Origin: Neoconidiobolus thromboides FSU 785 | Lineage: Eukaryota; Entomophthoromycota; Entomophthoromycetes; Entomophthorales; Neoconidiobolaceae | Assembly: GCA_025603075.1 (NCBI GenBank) | Contig: MU626263.1 | Span: 62,001 to 126,000 of the forward strand | Direction: 5' to 3' | DNA: 64,000 nucleotides | In this document: positions 1-11,799 of the stretch, piece after piece | Layout: every line of letters starts with the position of its first letter | Numbering within the stretch: position 1 is the stretch's first letter | Position numbers and translations under genes: made by a program | The notes under the pieces: generated by a model | Database searches by the model: none | Seen by the model: only the letters and a program-made list of their open reading frames with translations | What the model was told of the DNA's origin: nothing

Positions 1-1423
1 CTTTATTTAGCCCTGAGGTTTCTACTTGCGGGGCTTGGATATTTTCCTTTTTTAAGAGCTCATTTAACTTTGAAGCATATGATTGGCGGCGGATTTGCTC
101 CTCAATACTAGGGTAATGCTTATTCCTCCAACTACTCTCTGTATCACGTATGGTTGAAAGTGGGCTTTTATGCTTATAATGGTTTTTGGCCTCCAAAAGA
201 GATGTTAACGATTTGACTGATTGTGATCTAAAGATATTGACTTGAGCAGAGTTCATCCAACAGCTTATATTAAAATCTAAGCAAGGGTAAATTAAAACTA
301 ATCCTTGAGGGCGGGCTAAAGGCTTTTCCCATTCTAATATTTTATACATTAAAGCAGTTGCAATACTCCCACCTGCAGAGTCACCTACAATGGCTACTGG
401 TATTTCAGTATGATGCTTTTCATTGTTACTGTTAATTGTTGATTCTTTGAGTCCTTTTAATCCTAAGCATTCGCCTTTAGACTCTACAATAGTTCTGTAT
501 GCATCAAAACATTCTTCAATTGCATAAGGGTAAGGAAATTCTGGGGCTTTCTTATAATCGATTGATATAATTGGGACTTTAGTTTCTTTACACCAATATG
601 CCAAATAACTTTCATGGCATTCAGGGGGCATAGTTACAAAGCCTCCCCCAGGAATATCTAAAATTATTGATTTACTATTATAAAGCTCCTTCTCGTTACC
701 TGAGAAATAGATATAAGCTGTGATTGGTTCATCATCAAAAGCATCCTTCCTTGGGCGTGGAATTAATATCTTCTTTTTGACGCCAAACCATGGGCGCAAT
801 AAAGAACTAAGATAATATAAAAAGGGGTTTAATTGTTTTTGCCAGGAGACTCTCATAGCTTCAACGGTAATCATTGAACGAAAATTACGTACTTTAATAT
901 CGGCTTCACGTGGAAAAAATAAATAAAAAAATGTAAAAACTAGTGATAAAAAGTCTCTTAAAATTTTAGGGCGTATTGGCATTGCAGTCCAAAATCCTGC
1001 GTCTAAAGCTGTCAATATCCAAGATGCGCGATAAAAATTTTTATTATACTAAATGTTAATTTAATAAATTATATACATATATATATTACCAGTTGATTTA
1101 AAGGCTCTGGCCCTTCTAATCCAAACAAAAGAAACGTGTTTTTAAAAGAATAAACAAACATTAAAGTCATTATTATAATTTGCAATGGTGAGTATTTTCC
1201 TAATTTCTTGTTCCATTTAACTATGAATGGGTTTATAAAATTGTATCGGTGCGATATTTTGCATAAATGGTATCTAAGTTTAATGGGTATAAGAATGTAT
1301 TTTTTAAACTCATGGTGAAGTTGCTTTTTATAATAAAAATGAAGCTTACCCTCCTACTAATAACAAAAGGGCTTGTAGTCTTCGCCAATTAGCCGAAGGC
1401 TTCCCAATAAGGTGATCAAGCAT
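1..1423 (-). CDS. HSL-type alpha/beta hydrolase (3' end outside window)
   Basis: Carboxylester hydrolase of the hormone-sensitive-lipase family, probably acting on acyl lipids. In the minus-strand reading a conserved N-terminal stretch (TALDAGFWTAMPIRP) is followed by the oxyanion-hole segment DIPGGGFV and the nucleophile elbow GDSAGGS with the catalytic Ser. HSL proteins usually have HGGG; here Pro replaces His. The catalytic Asp and His should lie beyond the left edge. A clear 41-nt intron lies at 1049-1089 and joins the frame exactly. Start chosen at 1423 (reads MLDHLIGKPSANW); a second intron near 1320-1350 is needed to avoid a stop, but it would be only about 26-34 nt, so exon 1 is uncertain. 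The N-terminal part holds a hydrophobic stretch, suggesting membrane association (inference). Confidence 0.8.
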
Positions 1424-2100
1424 CTTGTAATAATTTAGTTATTAAATAAAAAATTGGAAAGTTTTGTCAAATATAAAAGCTATTGATTTTAAGTCTAAGG
1501 AAGTACAAAAAAATAAAAAATTCAAATTTATAACGCTCATGTTTTCTTTTGAAAATATAACAAATCTTTAATTATAGATTTTCATGTGAAGTTTTGTCAC
1601 TCATTCATAATTTGTGACTGAAATTTTGCATTAATTTTCCTAAATTTAGCCACTTTAAAAACTCAGATTTCTTAATTTATGTCAGTATAAAATGTTTGCA
1701 AAAAATAAAATCAGAGTACACTCAGCTTATACAACTAGCTGATAAAAGATTACTAAATGTTGCTGAAAAACATATTATTGAAATAGTAGGCTTTAAAGTG
1801 AAGACTTATACATACAATTATTTTTTTCAAGAAGCCGCTTTGGAATGTTTTATTTATAGTATATAAAAGCGTTTAACTATAATATCATAGCTCCATAAAT
1901 TTTATTTAACACGTAAAAATAGTAGGGAATATTTGACAAGTTCAATTTCTAGTTTAAAATAGTTATTTGATTTTTATACTATTGATGATTTGATATTCTT
2001 GTTTGAGACTCCTGCTTTCAACAATATAAAAATATGAGATTTATGTCATATATATATTTTTGAAAAGCTTATAATCAAAAAATTAAATAAATAGTACATA

Positions 2101-2198
2101 AAGGTGTTTTTTTTGGTTTCATCACTTTCCCCATTCCTTAAGCACTATTTGGGCCGAAAGTCTGTTAGTAAAATTCTTAAAGCAAAAATATATCCCTA
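2101..2198 (-). mobile_element. MITE-like repeat, copy 1
   Basis: About 98 bp matching the family in reverse orientation: a GGTG/TTTTTTTTGG start, internal AAGCACTATTTGGG block, and end TATCCCTA. Forms an inverted pair with copy 2. Confidence 0.8.
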
Positions 2199-2222
2199 TG
2201 CAATTCTGTTATTAATGGGTAT

Positions 2223-2322
2223 ATGGGGATGTATTTTGTGTTTAAGAATGACTAACAGTTTTTCCACTGAAATGGCGCTTAAAAAATAGAAAAAGTAGTG
2301 AAATCAAAAAAACATCCTTATG
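2223..2322 (+). mobile_element. MITE-like repeat, copy 2
   Basis: Forward copy beginning GGGGATGTATTTTG, with internal TTTTTCC...GCGCTTAAAA core and ending CATCCTTA. Lies 55 bp upstream of the initiator tRNA. Confidence 0.85.
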
Positions 2323-2376
2323 TATAAATTTTTTTAAATTTATAAAATATATTTTGTGTTAATTATACTAACAAAA

Positions 2377-2448
2377 AGCATCTTGGCGCAGAGGAAGCGC
2401 GCGGGGCTCATAACCCCGAGGTCGAAGGATCGAAACCTTCAGATGCTA
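2377..2448 (+). tRNA. initiator tRNA-Met (CAT)
   Basis: A 72-nt intronless tRNA. The acceptor stem is a perfect 7 bp (AGCATCT with AGATGCT) starting with the A1:U72 pair typical of eukaryotic initiators. The anticodon stem is CGGGG/CCCCG around loop CTCATAA, anticodon CAT at 2409-2411. The T stem GAAGG/CCTTC encloses ATCGAAA instead of the usual TTC-type loop; A54 and A60 are hallmarks of the eukaryotic initiator. Discriminator A at 2448. A TTTT run at 2459-2462 is a plausible RNA polymerase III terminator. The initiator identity is firm; elongator Met is excluded by these features. Confidence 0.97.
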
Positions 2449-2458
2449 TATCGAAATA

Positions 2459-2462
2459 TTTT
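2459..2462 (+). terminator. Pol III T-run after tRNA-iMet
   Basis: TTTT 10 nt downstream of the mature 3' end, the usual signal for RNA polymerase III termination. Confidence 0.6.
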
Positions 2463-2770
2463 ATATGCTTAATTTTTTTCCTAATCGTTTCTTGCCTTTG
2501 TTGAGAGGGTTAGAGTTCGATCCTTAAGTAGATTTGTAAATACGCCTCCAAATCCTAACCATCAACCAGTATTTTGTAGAGTTGTATAACTGTTTTCTAT
2601 TAATAGATGACTATAGTCGTTATCTCGTAATTCAATTAAGATGTTGTACATTACTAGTTAAAAAGCTTCTACTAATTCTAGTCTAGACTATTAAAATAAA
2701 TGAATGTTGCCTTAGGTACATAACTCCAAAAATAATAAAATTACCACCATCAAAATACTAAAAAAACAAA

Positions 2771-2867
2771 CGGTGATGTATTTTTTGTTTAAGAATTCTA
2801 CTAACAATTTTTCTGCTCAAATAGTGCTTAAAAACGGAAAAAGTAATGAAACCAAAAAATATCCCCA
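2771..2867 (+). mobile_element. MITE-like repeat, copy 3
   Basis: Forward copy, start slightly decayed (CGGTGATGTATTTTT), end ATCCCC. Sits in the 2,449-3,106 gap, which otherwise shows no gene. Confidence 0.85.
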
Positions 2868-3106
2868 AATAGTAAATAATAAACAGACAAAAGATACTAT
2901 ATTATAATGTATTTTTATTATACTATGATTGAACTAATATATAGATTTAGGATTTATTTTAGTAAAAACATACCTGTCTACCTTCTAACTAATAGCCACA
3001 TAAATTGGCCTCCTGAAAATATCAGGGTATTTTTAAAAGACTGTTTATACTTTTATGAATTTAGTACGCATAACAAGGCATATTAAACCAAGATAAAAGC
3101 ACGATT

Positions 3107-3466
3107 TTAATCATTAATTTCATAGTATCGCTCTACTTTTGTAATACGTACTTTATAAGAAGTATACCATTGTTTTTTACCCAACTTCTGTGCCACTGAA
3201 TGAGCCGCATTTTCTTTCCATTTCTTTATACAATCAAGGTTCTCCCAGTAGGATATTGTAATGCCAAAACCAGATTCATCTCTTGCACTTTCAACACCTA
3301 AATATCCATCTTGTTTTTCTGCCAGTTCACCCATCTTTGCACTCATAGCATCATAACCGTTATCACCCTCGGTACGCTTTGACGAAAATACAACAGCATA
3401 ATAAGGTGGAGTTAAAAGGAGTTTTTCTCTATCAGCGTCTGTTTTAGTTACCATCTCTTTTTTCAT
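3107..3466 (-). CDS. ABM-fold monooxygenase-like protein
   Basis: A 119-residue intronless protein with the sequence pattern of the antibiotic biosynthesis monooxygenase (ABM) family, close to bacterial YqjZ-like members: PYYAVVFSSKRTEGDNGYD near residues 21-39, then GYLGVESARDESGFGITISY and a Trp-containing C-terminal half ending in KVERYY. These small dimeric ferredoxin-like proteins act in quinone or aromatic oxidation or in stress roles; no substrate can be read here. Start is the ATG at 3466; Met5 is an alternative. Single exon, while most neighbours are rich in introns, and the strong resemblance to bacterial members suggests a transferred gene (inference). No targeting signal seen. Confidence 0.85.
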   Translation of the reverse strand: MKKEMVTKTDADREKLLLTPPYYAVVFSSKRTEGDNGYDAMSAKMGELAEKQDGYLGVESARDESGFGITISYWENLDCIKKWKENAAHSVAQKLGKKQWYTSYKVRITKVERYYEIND

Positions 3467-4297
3467 TTGTTATGTTGAAGCTAAGCTTCTTATATTTATA
3501 GTACAAACCTTCAATAAGCAAGTGATAAAAGATAATTGGAGAAACTGATCTATTATACTAAGAAAATAGCGCAGCATCTCACCAATCATTCATCTAATCT
3601 TTAAATCAATCATACATAAAGGTTTTATGTAGCTTTCACCATAAAAGCAGTATATCACACCAACTATACAATGGTTCAATTGTTTTATGTTTACTTTATA
3701 CCTATAATAGTAACCAACTCAATTTTAGTCACCTTTTTAAATAACAAACTACCTGATTGATTAAAATATAATAGCTTATTAACGCGGTTATTTTTGATTA
3801 GTAATACATTTTTATATTGATCTGGTTTAATAAGTGTTTACATATAAAATAGTAAACTTAAAAACAGAAGCGGTTTTAAGTAAATGAAAAGACTAGGGTG
3901 TTGAGCGTTGGTCTATGTTTAGTCAAACAACCTTATTCTTTATAGCTTAATAGTGACGTGGATATATTTGGTATCAAACAATTATTGAACGAAATCAAAA
4001 CATTTAGCGAATAGTTTATATCAATAGTTACAAAAATCAGATTATCATTATAAACACTTTTTAAAGTTTTTGATATTGTATTCATAAAAGCTCAAAATTA
4101 AAACCAGAATAAGCTATGCTTTTGTTTTTAGCATAGTTTACACTTGCAGCTCTCGCAAGATATTTATTATGAAAATAAAGCAATATACGATTTGTTAACT
4201 GTCAAGATACATATGGTCATATGATTACTAAGGTAGCGGCTATATATTCAGCAATGTCATTAGCGTTTGTTTATTGCTTTTGGGAACAAAATGCACA
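3467..4297. other. intergenic, no feature seen
   Basis: About 830 bp of AT-rich sequence with stops in all frames. Nothing recognised. Confidence 0.4.
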
Positions 4298-5074
4298 TCA
4301 TCCAAAGATACAACTTAATGTTAGTTGTATGATGAAATTAAATAGGGGTATAATCAAAAAAGACCAAATGTTGGAAAACAGTAGATTGATAGTGGGATAA
4401 AGCAGATTATTCAGAGACCTTTTGACTAACCAGCTAATTATATTGTTGTTTGAAACATACAGTGAGGGAGTAGAATACATGAAATCAAAACTATTTAATC
4501 TAACATCATGGTGTTGGTTTCGAAATAAAACATTTTTGATATTAATATAAAAATATAAAAATATAACGAAATTAAAAAAATATATGTATTTCAGCTTAAT
4601 TTTCAATTTTATCTTATTTCCTGATAGATTCTGTTTAAGTGAAAGTTCTATTCTATCAGTGTTTTCATCTTTATCTTTCCGTTTAAACACTCCCTTAACT
4701 TTACTTCTCATTTGATCTAAAATGTAAATCAACTTTTCTTTTTTTGTCCTATTTACTTTGTTTTTTATCTCCAAGATAAAATATTGAGCTTTTTTACGAT
4801 CTTTATCATTTTGTTTCTGTTTGTCTTTATAATTATATATCTTCTTCCTTAAAAATTGATTGAAGGTTAAATCAATTATTAATAAACCAACTGTTGATAA
4901 TAGTAAATTGTAAAAGATATCAAAATAAAATAAAATAGGGAAAAAAGTAATAATTACAAAGATAACACCACTGTAAATCAGTTTGCTTTCTTTGTTGATA
5001 ATCCAATAAATAAATCTCAGATATATATTAAAGAAAAATAGCCCTCTATCAATAATCGAGTTATAGCCTAGCAT
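4298..5074 (-). CDS. hypothetical membrane protein
   Basis: Open frame of 258 residues from the first ATG (5074). Not recognised. It is very hydrophobic at the N-terminal third (about residues 30-75, probably two membrane spans), then a Lys-rich charged stretch (about 90-160), then further hydrophobic segments near 165-182 and 225-258. In DNA this poor in GC a stop-free frame of this length is unlikely by chance, and the alternation of membrane and basic segments looks protein-like, but amino-acid use is dominated by Ile, Leu, Phe, Asn and Lys as expected from base bias. It could be a lineage-specific protein or an exon of a larger gene. No homology is claimed. Confidence 0.4.
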   Translation of the reverse strand: MLGYNSIIDRGLFFFNIYLRFIYWIINKESKLIYSGVIFVIITFFPILFYFDIFYNLLLSTVGLLIIDLTFNQFLRKKIYNYKDKQKQNDKDRKKAQYFILEIKNKVNRTKKEKLIYILDQMRSKVKGVFKRKDKDENTDRIELSLKQNLSGNKIKLKIKLKYIYFFNFVIFLYFYINIKNVLFRNQHHDVRLNSFDFMYSTPSLYVSNNNIISWLVKRSLNNLLYPTINLLFSNIWSFLIIPLFNFIIQLTLSCIFG

Positions 5075-5309
5075 GTTAAAAATCAATAGTATTTTTCAAA
5101 TTAAGTTTTTTCTAGTTAGTTTATATTTGACCGTTATTTTTCATTTTTATTCCTTTTCAAGAATAAATTAATTGGAATAGTTGATTTCCGTTTTCAAAGA
5201 TAAAGGTTAATAAATAAAAACATTTATCATTTTGTGTCACTATTTCACAATATCAAGTATCAAATAAATTTAAAATAAGATTAAGTCTTTAAAATAGTCT
5301 ATTAAAGCA

Positions 5310-8300
5310 TTATAATATTTCTAACTTCCACTTTCCGTTGAGAACGAGGGTAGGTTTGGGTACAATTTGAATTGGATTTCCATCTTCACCTTTAGATCTC
5401 TATACAAAATTAATATACTTTTAACATACAACTACTAAAAATTACCGCTATTAACAATTCTAAATTGCTGGATGGTTCTGCAGGCTTATAAATCCAATCT
5501 AAATCATTATTCAAGTCATTTAATACTTCTTCAAATAACTCTTGTAATTTTCTAGCTTCATCAAATAATGATAAAGTAGTTAATCCAATCAAGATTAACT
5601 TTATGTCAGCTACAAAAATAAATACCTAATATTTATAACTATTATATATTTTACCTTGCATATTATTGGCTCTTTCTACTAATCGACTTATGGATGCTAG
5701 CAAATACTCATACTCAAATACACTACCTTTCTTTCCGCGATTCTTTTTTCTTTCCAATTTTCTTCTACTTTTACCTGTCTTACTATTATATATAATTAAT
5801 AAGCATTAAGAATAATAATAGATATATTATAATCTTACGTGCTACCCATAGATTGATTGGTAATATTGGTTGAAGCGTGTGTATAGACTGTGTAATTGAA
5901 AGCTGAAGTAGCATCTGATTGAATTTCTACATTTTCTAACCCAGGGGCATCAAAATCTAATATATTATTTATTGGATTAAGTTAATAAGTTAATCATGTA
6001 ATTTACCTGGAATAGTTGGAGGAGGTAGGTTTTGAAGTTCGTGAACACGTGTTCTCTGTTTACTGAATTGGTCAGACATGTCATTCAAATCTTCAGTTAT
6101 TTGTTCAAGGTCTTGATAATAATTAAAAAAGCTTAAGCATTAACTAAATATAACTTACTTGTAATAATTGCTGGTTTGATATCAGTTTCAACGAGATCCT
6201 TACGATTAGAAGTCTCAGACTAAAATCGTTAGTAAGTCATAATAATAAATCATAATAAATAAGAATTACATTGATAATTGCATTAGTCCAAAGATGCCCT
6301 TCTAATAAGCAGGCAGTTGCTTCTTCGGGATCCTAACAAGGTTCAGGAAATAAAATAATACTAAAATTTATTACCTTTTTATATTTTTCAATAATACTAA
6401 ATGCTTCAAGGTGTCGATTGTGATGTTTGAGGTAGCCTAAATTAAACAGATAATTAAAAAATTAAAGCATGAAAAAAAGCACGTACTGATTAAGTCATCA
6501 ACCACTTCTAAGACTTGCTCATCGGAATAATTTAGTGCTTTAGTACAAATAAGGGCTTGTTGCCAGTTACCAACTTTCAATAAAGATGGTAAAGCATTTT
6601 GGTAATCCATAATGGCCAAATAAGCTAACAAAGTAAATAAAGTAGATCTAGTTAAATATTAAATAAAATTTTACCTGTTCCAGCATCTTGATATTTCTTT
6701 GAGCTATGGAGATAGGCAGCAAAAGAAGACATGATAATCTAAATTTTTATTAATTTGCATTTTTACTTAAAGTTAGCATTACCTTGTATTGTTCGCTATT
6801 TCGTTCATATAATTTCAATGCTTGTTGATATAATGAATGCTCCTTAATAAAACTAAGACATTCTTCAAAATTATCATCTTTACAAAGGTTAAAACAAAGT
6901 ATAAAGAAAACACAGTAATAGTTACCTGCTCTTGAAATATTTTGCAATGCTTTATCAAATCTTTTGAGATGTTGATCTATCTTGAATTTTTGGTAATTGG
7001 GTTCAAGTTTTTTAAGCTCATCTAAGAATGGAAGATATTCTTTAGGATCCTAAAACAATTTAGTATATGAGTGAATTTTATGTGGGTTAATTACTTTTTG
7101 AGAATGTTTGGCCACCATAATAACCAGACTAAAATCATACATCCCTAAAGCGACATCATAAAGCTGATCAACATTAGCCAAAAATATCGCATATTTGAGT
7201 GTCTTTTCAGCAAAAGTGGGGTCTTTATCTAGTAATTTATTAGTTCTATTACCATTGCCTATAGCTATAATACCTTTCAAGTCTTTTAATAGTGAAAGTA
7301 TAGATTCTAAATCAGCAGGAAGTTGACGTGCATAAGTTGTAATAATGGTTTGTACATATTGTTTTATATCCTTATCTTTCAAGGCATCACGGACTGCTGC
7401 ACATATTAAATTAACTTTATTTGGATAAGCAGTTAAATCCTTTAAGTCGCTATTGCCTGAATACTTATACCTTGGGTATTTTGTATTGATAACATTATCA
7501 TCTCTTAACGTTGAAACAAATAAATTGAGGTAATCTGGATCATTAACTTGATCAACAAACATTTGCATATCTTGTAAAAGTGACGTAGGATTTTCATCAA
7601 ATAATACATTTAAGTCGATTCTATGCTTACGACATTGTATAAAAGCATTGGAATATGATTTGCTGATTGAAATCAGTAAAGGAAACTAGTGACAAAAAAT
7701 AAAGTACCTTTGAAGTGATTCTCTAACAGAAGCTAAAACTAAAGCGCGAGGGTTGATAGTTTCTAAATTACCCCTGGGCATCTTTGATACAAGTTAAGTT
7801 AAGCTTAAGTAAAAAAGATAAAAATTACTTGTAAAATCAAAGAAACATCATGTGGTGCAACTGAAATGATTTTGCTTCCTCTTTCTAAATTTCTAGAATA
7901 TGGCTCCAATTCTTTACTCAATTCAGAAGGAGGATTTTCTAAAATTTATTAATAAAAAAAACTTAAAAATGAATAATCTATACCATATAAATTAGCATTA
8001 ATAGGTAAAAATCTTGCTACATGATCACTAGTGGTATATACTAAAAACTCATTATGAATAGCAAAAGAAGTACAATTTGAATCAATCAAAATTTGATTTA
8101 TGTATAATCTATTGCTTGAGCTTAGAGCAGCAACTTTTAACTACCAAAAAGATTAAAAAATAATTCAAGGAACAAAAACTTATTTACATCGCTATATTCA
8201 TCGTATTTTACAGCTTGGAACAAAGTACATTTTTCACTTAATCCCAATTCAAATTCTAACTCATTATCCTTTCCTTTAACTTAAAAGTGGCATAAATATA

Positions 8301-10069
8301 GATTATTAAAAAATATTATTATTAATTACTTCGATAAATTTTTCCATCGTTAAACTGAATTATTGGCTCATTTGAACCTTCTTGGTGGATTATTTTGATA
8401 ACCGGTGATGAGCATTCTATTTTATCTACCAATTCAAAATTCTTACTATTTTCACTTATCGAAAATTTAGCAACATAATCCTTTAAATTCAAAGTGCAGT
8501 AACCAAGGGCATATATTTCGTTTTCAGAACTATAACATAATTGTCTATATTTTATGCTATCACTTAAATCTACTTCAGATAAGTTACCAACTTTTTTAAT
8601 TTCAGGTGGGGTAATTTTCTTCTTGCTAATCTCTTCAAATTTAACAACATAAAGATTCTGGTCAAAGTCTAAAACAGCAATTCTGTTTCCATGGTCAAAG
8701 TTAGAAAATGAAATGTGTTGTATTGAAACTGGAAATTTGGGTTGGAAAGCACTCATTGGCGGAGGTACATTTCTATATCTGAAAGGAGTTAAGTATAAAT
8801 CCTTTCCATTAATCACTGCAGTAGTTAATGAATTCTCAATTGACAAATTGTTACTATTTAATACTTCCCAGTCAAAATCAAGACTTAAAAATTCACTTCC
8901 AGCAAAATTGATTGCTATATTTAAAGGAATTTCTGGATGAAATATAAAATGAATATTATTATTATACTCTGGTAAAGGCAAATCATATTTCAAGTACCAA
9001 AAATAATTGTTAACATACCAGAACTGTAAATAAAATTCTGCTGATGCGCCTTCATTTTTTTGTACTAATAGTGCCAAGATTGTCGAATCACAATTCCATT
9101 TAAGTTCTAATACTCTTTTTACATCAGTAGGAAGTGTGAATTCACCATGTCTTAAGCCATTCTTTTCAAAGAAAACTACTTGGTATCTATGAGGAAGTCT
9201 TTGAGTAGAAGCTATAAGACTGCCTGAAGGCTTCCAAAAGACGTTATGCTCCAATTTGTCAATCAATTCTGTTGAGTTTTGAAGCATTCCTTCACGATCA
9301 TATACCTTCATTATTCGAATATTTTTTACATTATCAATCAAAGAACAAACTAAGAAATTCCCATCCCCTCTCCAAGATAATCTTGGTTTTAAATCATCAT
9401 CTTGGGATAAAGTAAAAGTAGAATGATCAACTGTTTCTTTTGCTGCTTGTTTACCAACTGAACCGTGAAATTGGGTTTCCTTTTTCCCCCATCCTACATT
9501 TACATATTCTTCCTGTAGTTCTTCATCCTCATGGATTTGTTTTTCAGATATAACTTCGAAATCTTTAGTCATAATTATTAGCTTATTTTCGGAAGTATAA
9601 GTAGCAAATAACTCCTCATCAGGACTCCATGAAACTGCCAATATACCGGGTTCAATTGAGCCTATATTATCAACCTTGAAACTTAATAAATATTCAAAAA
9701 AATGATTAAATTCTTACATTATCTGGTTCATCTAATTTAATGCTATATATTTCTCCATTGGAAAGAAATAAGCAAATATTTTCGGTATCAAGTAGAAAAT
9801 TTAAGCAAATAATTTCAATTTCATCATCGCTTATTACTGGAAAACTAGTAATTTCTTTTACTTCTTCATTTTTCTAATATCGTTATTATTTATATTTCTC
9901 GACTTATAATAATGTTTACCAAAATAGAATTTATAACACAGGTGTCTTCGTTCACTATACTTGCAACAAAAGTTATTTTGTTTATTGGATCATAGCATAT
10001 TTTACTACTCTTTGAACTACTGGTTGATACATGAGCTCTATTTTCGTTTAATAATACTAAACTTTTCAT
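5310..10069 (-). CDS. ELP1: Elongator complex subunit 1
   Basis: Scaffold subunit of Elongator, which makes the 5-carboxymethyl-type modification of wobble uridine in tRNA in the cytosol. About 20 exons, roughly 1,270 residues. First exons: 9920-10069, 9718-9873, 8330-9674, 8188-8279 (introns 43-50 nt). The N-terminal half is the double beta-propeller: SWSPDEELFATYTSENKL, then NVGWGKKETQFHGSVGKQ are highly characteristic. It continues with MPRGNLETINPRALVL and QCRKHRIDLNVLF at the start of the TPR region, repeat helices such as YQQALKLYERNSEQYK, and a C-terminal basic segment (GKSRRKLERKKNRGKKGS) that in yeast helps bind tRNA. The last exon ends VLNGKWKLEIL at the stop, 5310. Start ATG 10069 gives MKSLVLLNENRAHVS, of family length. 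Confidence 0.95.
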
Positions 10070-10719
10070 TTCGATTCTATATTCTTTCTATTGTTCAAGT
10101 AATTTAATAAACAAGTTTTTCAAAAAAAATTAATTTTAATCTTTTTGCAAAAATGGATCAATCAAATAATTTAATTACTTTAGCTTAACTGCTTATTTTA
10201 TAAAATTACATTTAGGTTTGTAAAAACTTAAATAAAAGCATTATAATTTACAACTTTAAAAATAATATTAGAATGTTTTATTTTTCCGCTTATTTTAACA
10301 ACTTGGGCAATATTAAATAAAAATACTATTTTATATAGAGATAATTTTTAAATTATTTTTAAATTAAGCTGAAACCAACCTTATTTAAACTTTAAAGTTT
10401 TTGAATTAAAAAATATCGATACTTTATAAAAATAATTCAATTAAAATAGAATATTTTTAATTAAATACAAAAATACATCCCCATATTGTAAATTAGCAGA
10501 ATTTTTAAATTTAATAGAAATTCCCAGATTGAAAAGCCTTTTAGTAATACAATCTATATATTGATAATTAATCAAAGCTACAATATAGAAATAAATATAT
10601 ATTTCTATAAGACTCCATTGAGAGATATTTACTATTAACTGATTTATAGTCAACATTGCAGATTTTCTATCAAATAAATAAATTATAGACTAATAAATAA
10701 CTAGATAAAAAAGGAGTAG
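10070..10719. other. AT-rich intergenic DNA
   Basis: No gene seen; several runs of A/T and short frames only. Contains the promoter side of ELP1, with no clear TATA element. Confidence 0.4.
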
Positions 10720-11070
10720 TTAGCCTCAAAACTATAGTTAACTGTTTTTATATAATGTAAGTGATATAATAGTTTTTGTTATTATAGTTACTTACCTTTT
10801 AACTATTTATTCACTTATTTACTAATAACTCGAATAATATTAACATTTAATAACTAGTTTTTATTATCTAATAAACTATTCACTTATTTAGTAAATATTA
10901 AAATTTTTGGATTTTTGTTATCTTTATAAGATAAGCTAAGATTGATCTTAATTTTTTTATTTTCTATAGACTTTATAACTTTAATTAGAATAATGTCACT
11001 TTTTCTAATCTATCAGATACTGGATAATAATATAATTTATTATTATATTTAATAAAATTTAAATATTTTT
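10720..11070 (-). repeat. dispersed repeat, block B (inverted copy at 32470-32815)
   Basis: The reverse complement of this stretch matches 32470-32815 over about 340 bp with many substitutions: shared marks include ATCCAGTATCT, TAATTAAAGTTATAAAG followed by TCTATAGAAAATAA, and GTTTATTA. The repeat is old. In the other copy a stop-free run of about 50 codons reads coding-like. Confidence 0.6.
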
Positions 11071-11439
11071 TAATATTCAACATTTCTGTTATTGCTTTTA
11101 TACTTTTATACTTTTATACTTTTTAAAAATTACATCTTTTTTTTACTACATTTACAAAAATCTCAAATTTCAAAACTAATTAATATTTTCTATTTTACTT
11201 AGCACTTTAAAGCTATTTTTCCATTGTAAAAAACTTCTAAAATGTTTATCAGCTGTATATTTTTTACAATACTTGGCAAAAAAATCAAGCTCATTCCATC
11301 TGCCTATATACTAATTTTTATAAATTTTTATAAATTTTTTAAATAAAAGCTTTTTAAACATTAAATTAATTAAATAGTCTCCTATATTTATTCAATTATA
11401 ACTTAATGTTTCAAATAAACAGTCCAAATAAGCTTCATT

Positions 11440-11490
11440 TATTATTTTATTATTTTATTATTTTATTATTTTATTATTTTATTATTTTAC
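11440..11490. repeat. tandem octamer repeat (ATTATTTT)n
   Basis: About six head-to-tail copies of ATTATTTT, an AT microsatellite. Confidence 0.9.
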
Positions 11491-11615
11491 TATTTTTAAA
11501 TATAAAATACTGAACTTTAATACTAATATAGCTTATTTATTATAGTGATCTAAATTTATTAAATTTAATCTTATTTTTATTTCTATATTCTGTTTAAAAT
11601 TTAGAATTATTATTT

Positions 11616-11714
11616 GGGGATGTATTTTTATGTTTAAGAATTTTACTAACAAATTTTCCGCTTAAATAACAGTTAAAAAATGGAAAAAATAATGAAGTCA
11701 AAAAAAACACTCCC
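11616..11714 (+). mobile_element. MITE-like repeat, copy 4
   Basis: Forward copy, GGGGATGTATTTTTATG start and ACACTCCCA end, with intact TTTTCCGCTTAAATA core. Confidence 0.85.
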
Positions 11715-11799
11715 ATTTAATTTTTTAACACTTTTACTATATATTTTTTTAAATGCTAATATAAAGTTTATATAATTTTGTGAAATATCGTTTTGTCAA

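Larger units (their letters stand above)
1424..2376. other. AT-rich intergenic DNA with two repeat copies
   Basis: No gene recognised. The right end holds two opposite-oriented copies of the 100-bp repeat family just before the tRNA. A stretch around 1735-1850 reads weakly like a helix-turn-helix transposase fragment (LADKRLLNVAEKHIIEIV) but has stops on both sides, so it could be a relic. Confidence 0.5.

Noticed and set aside
2104-2289. 61-codon frame before the tRNA
   Set aside because: It spans the two opposite MITE copies and is not a protein; similar frames at 44829-45029 and 45097-45288 have the same cause.
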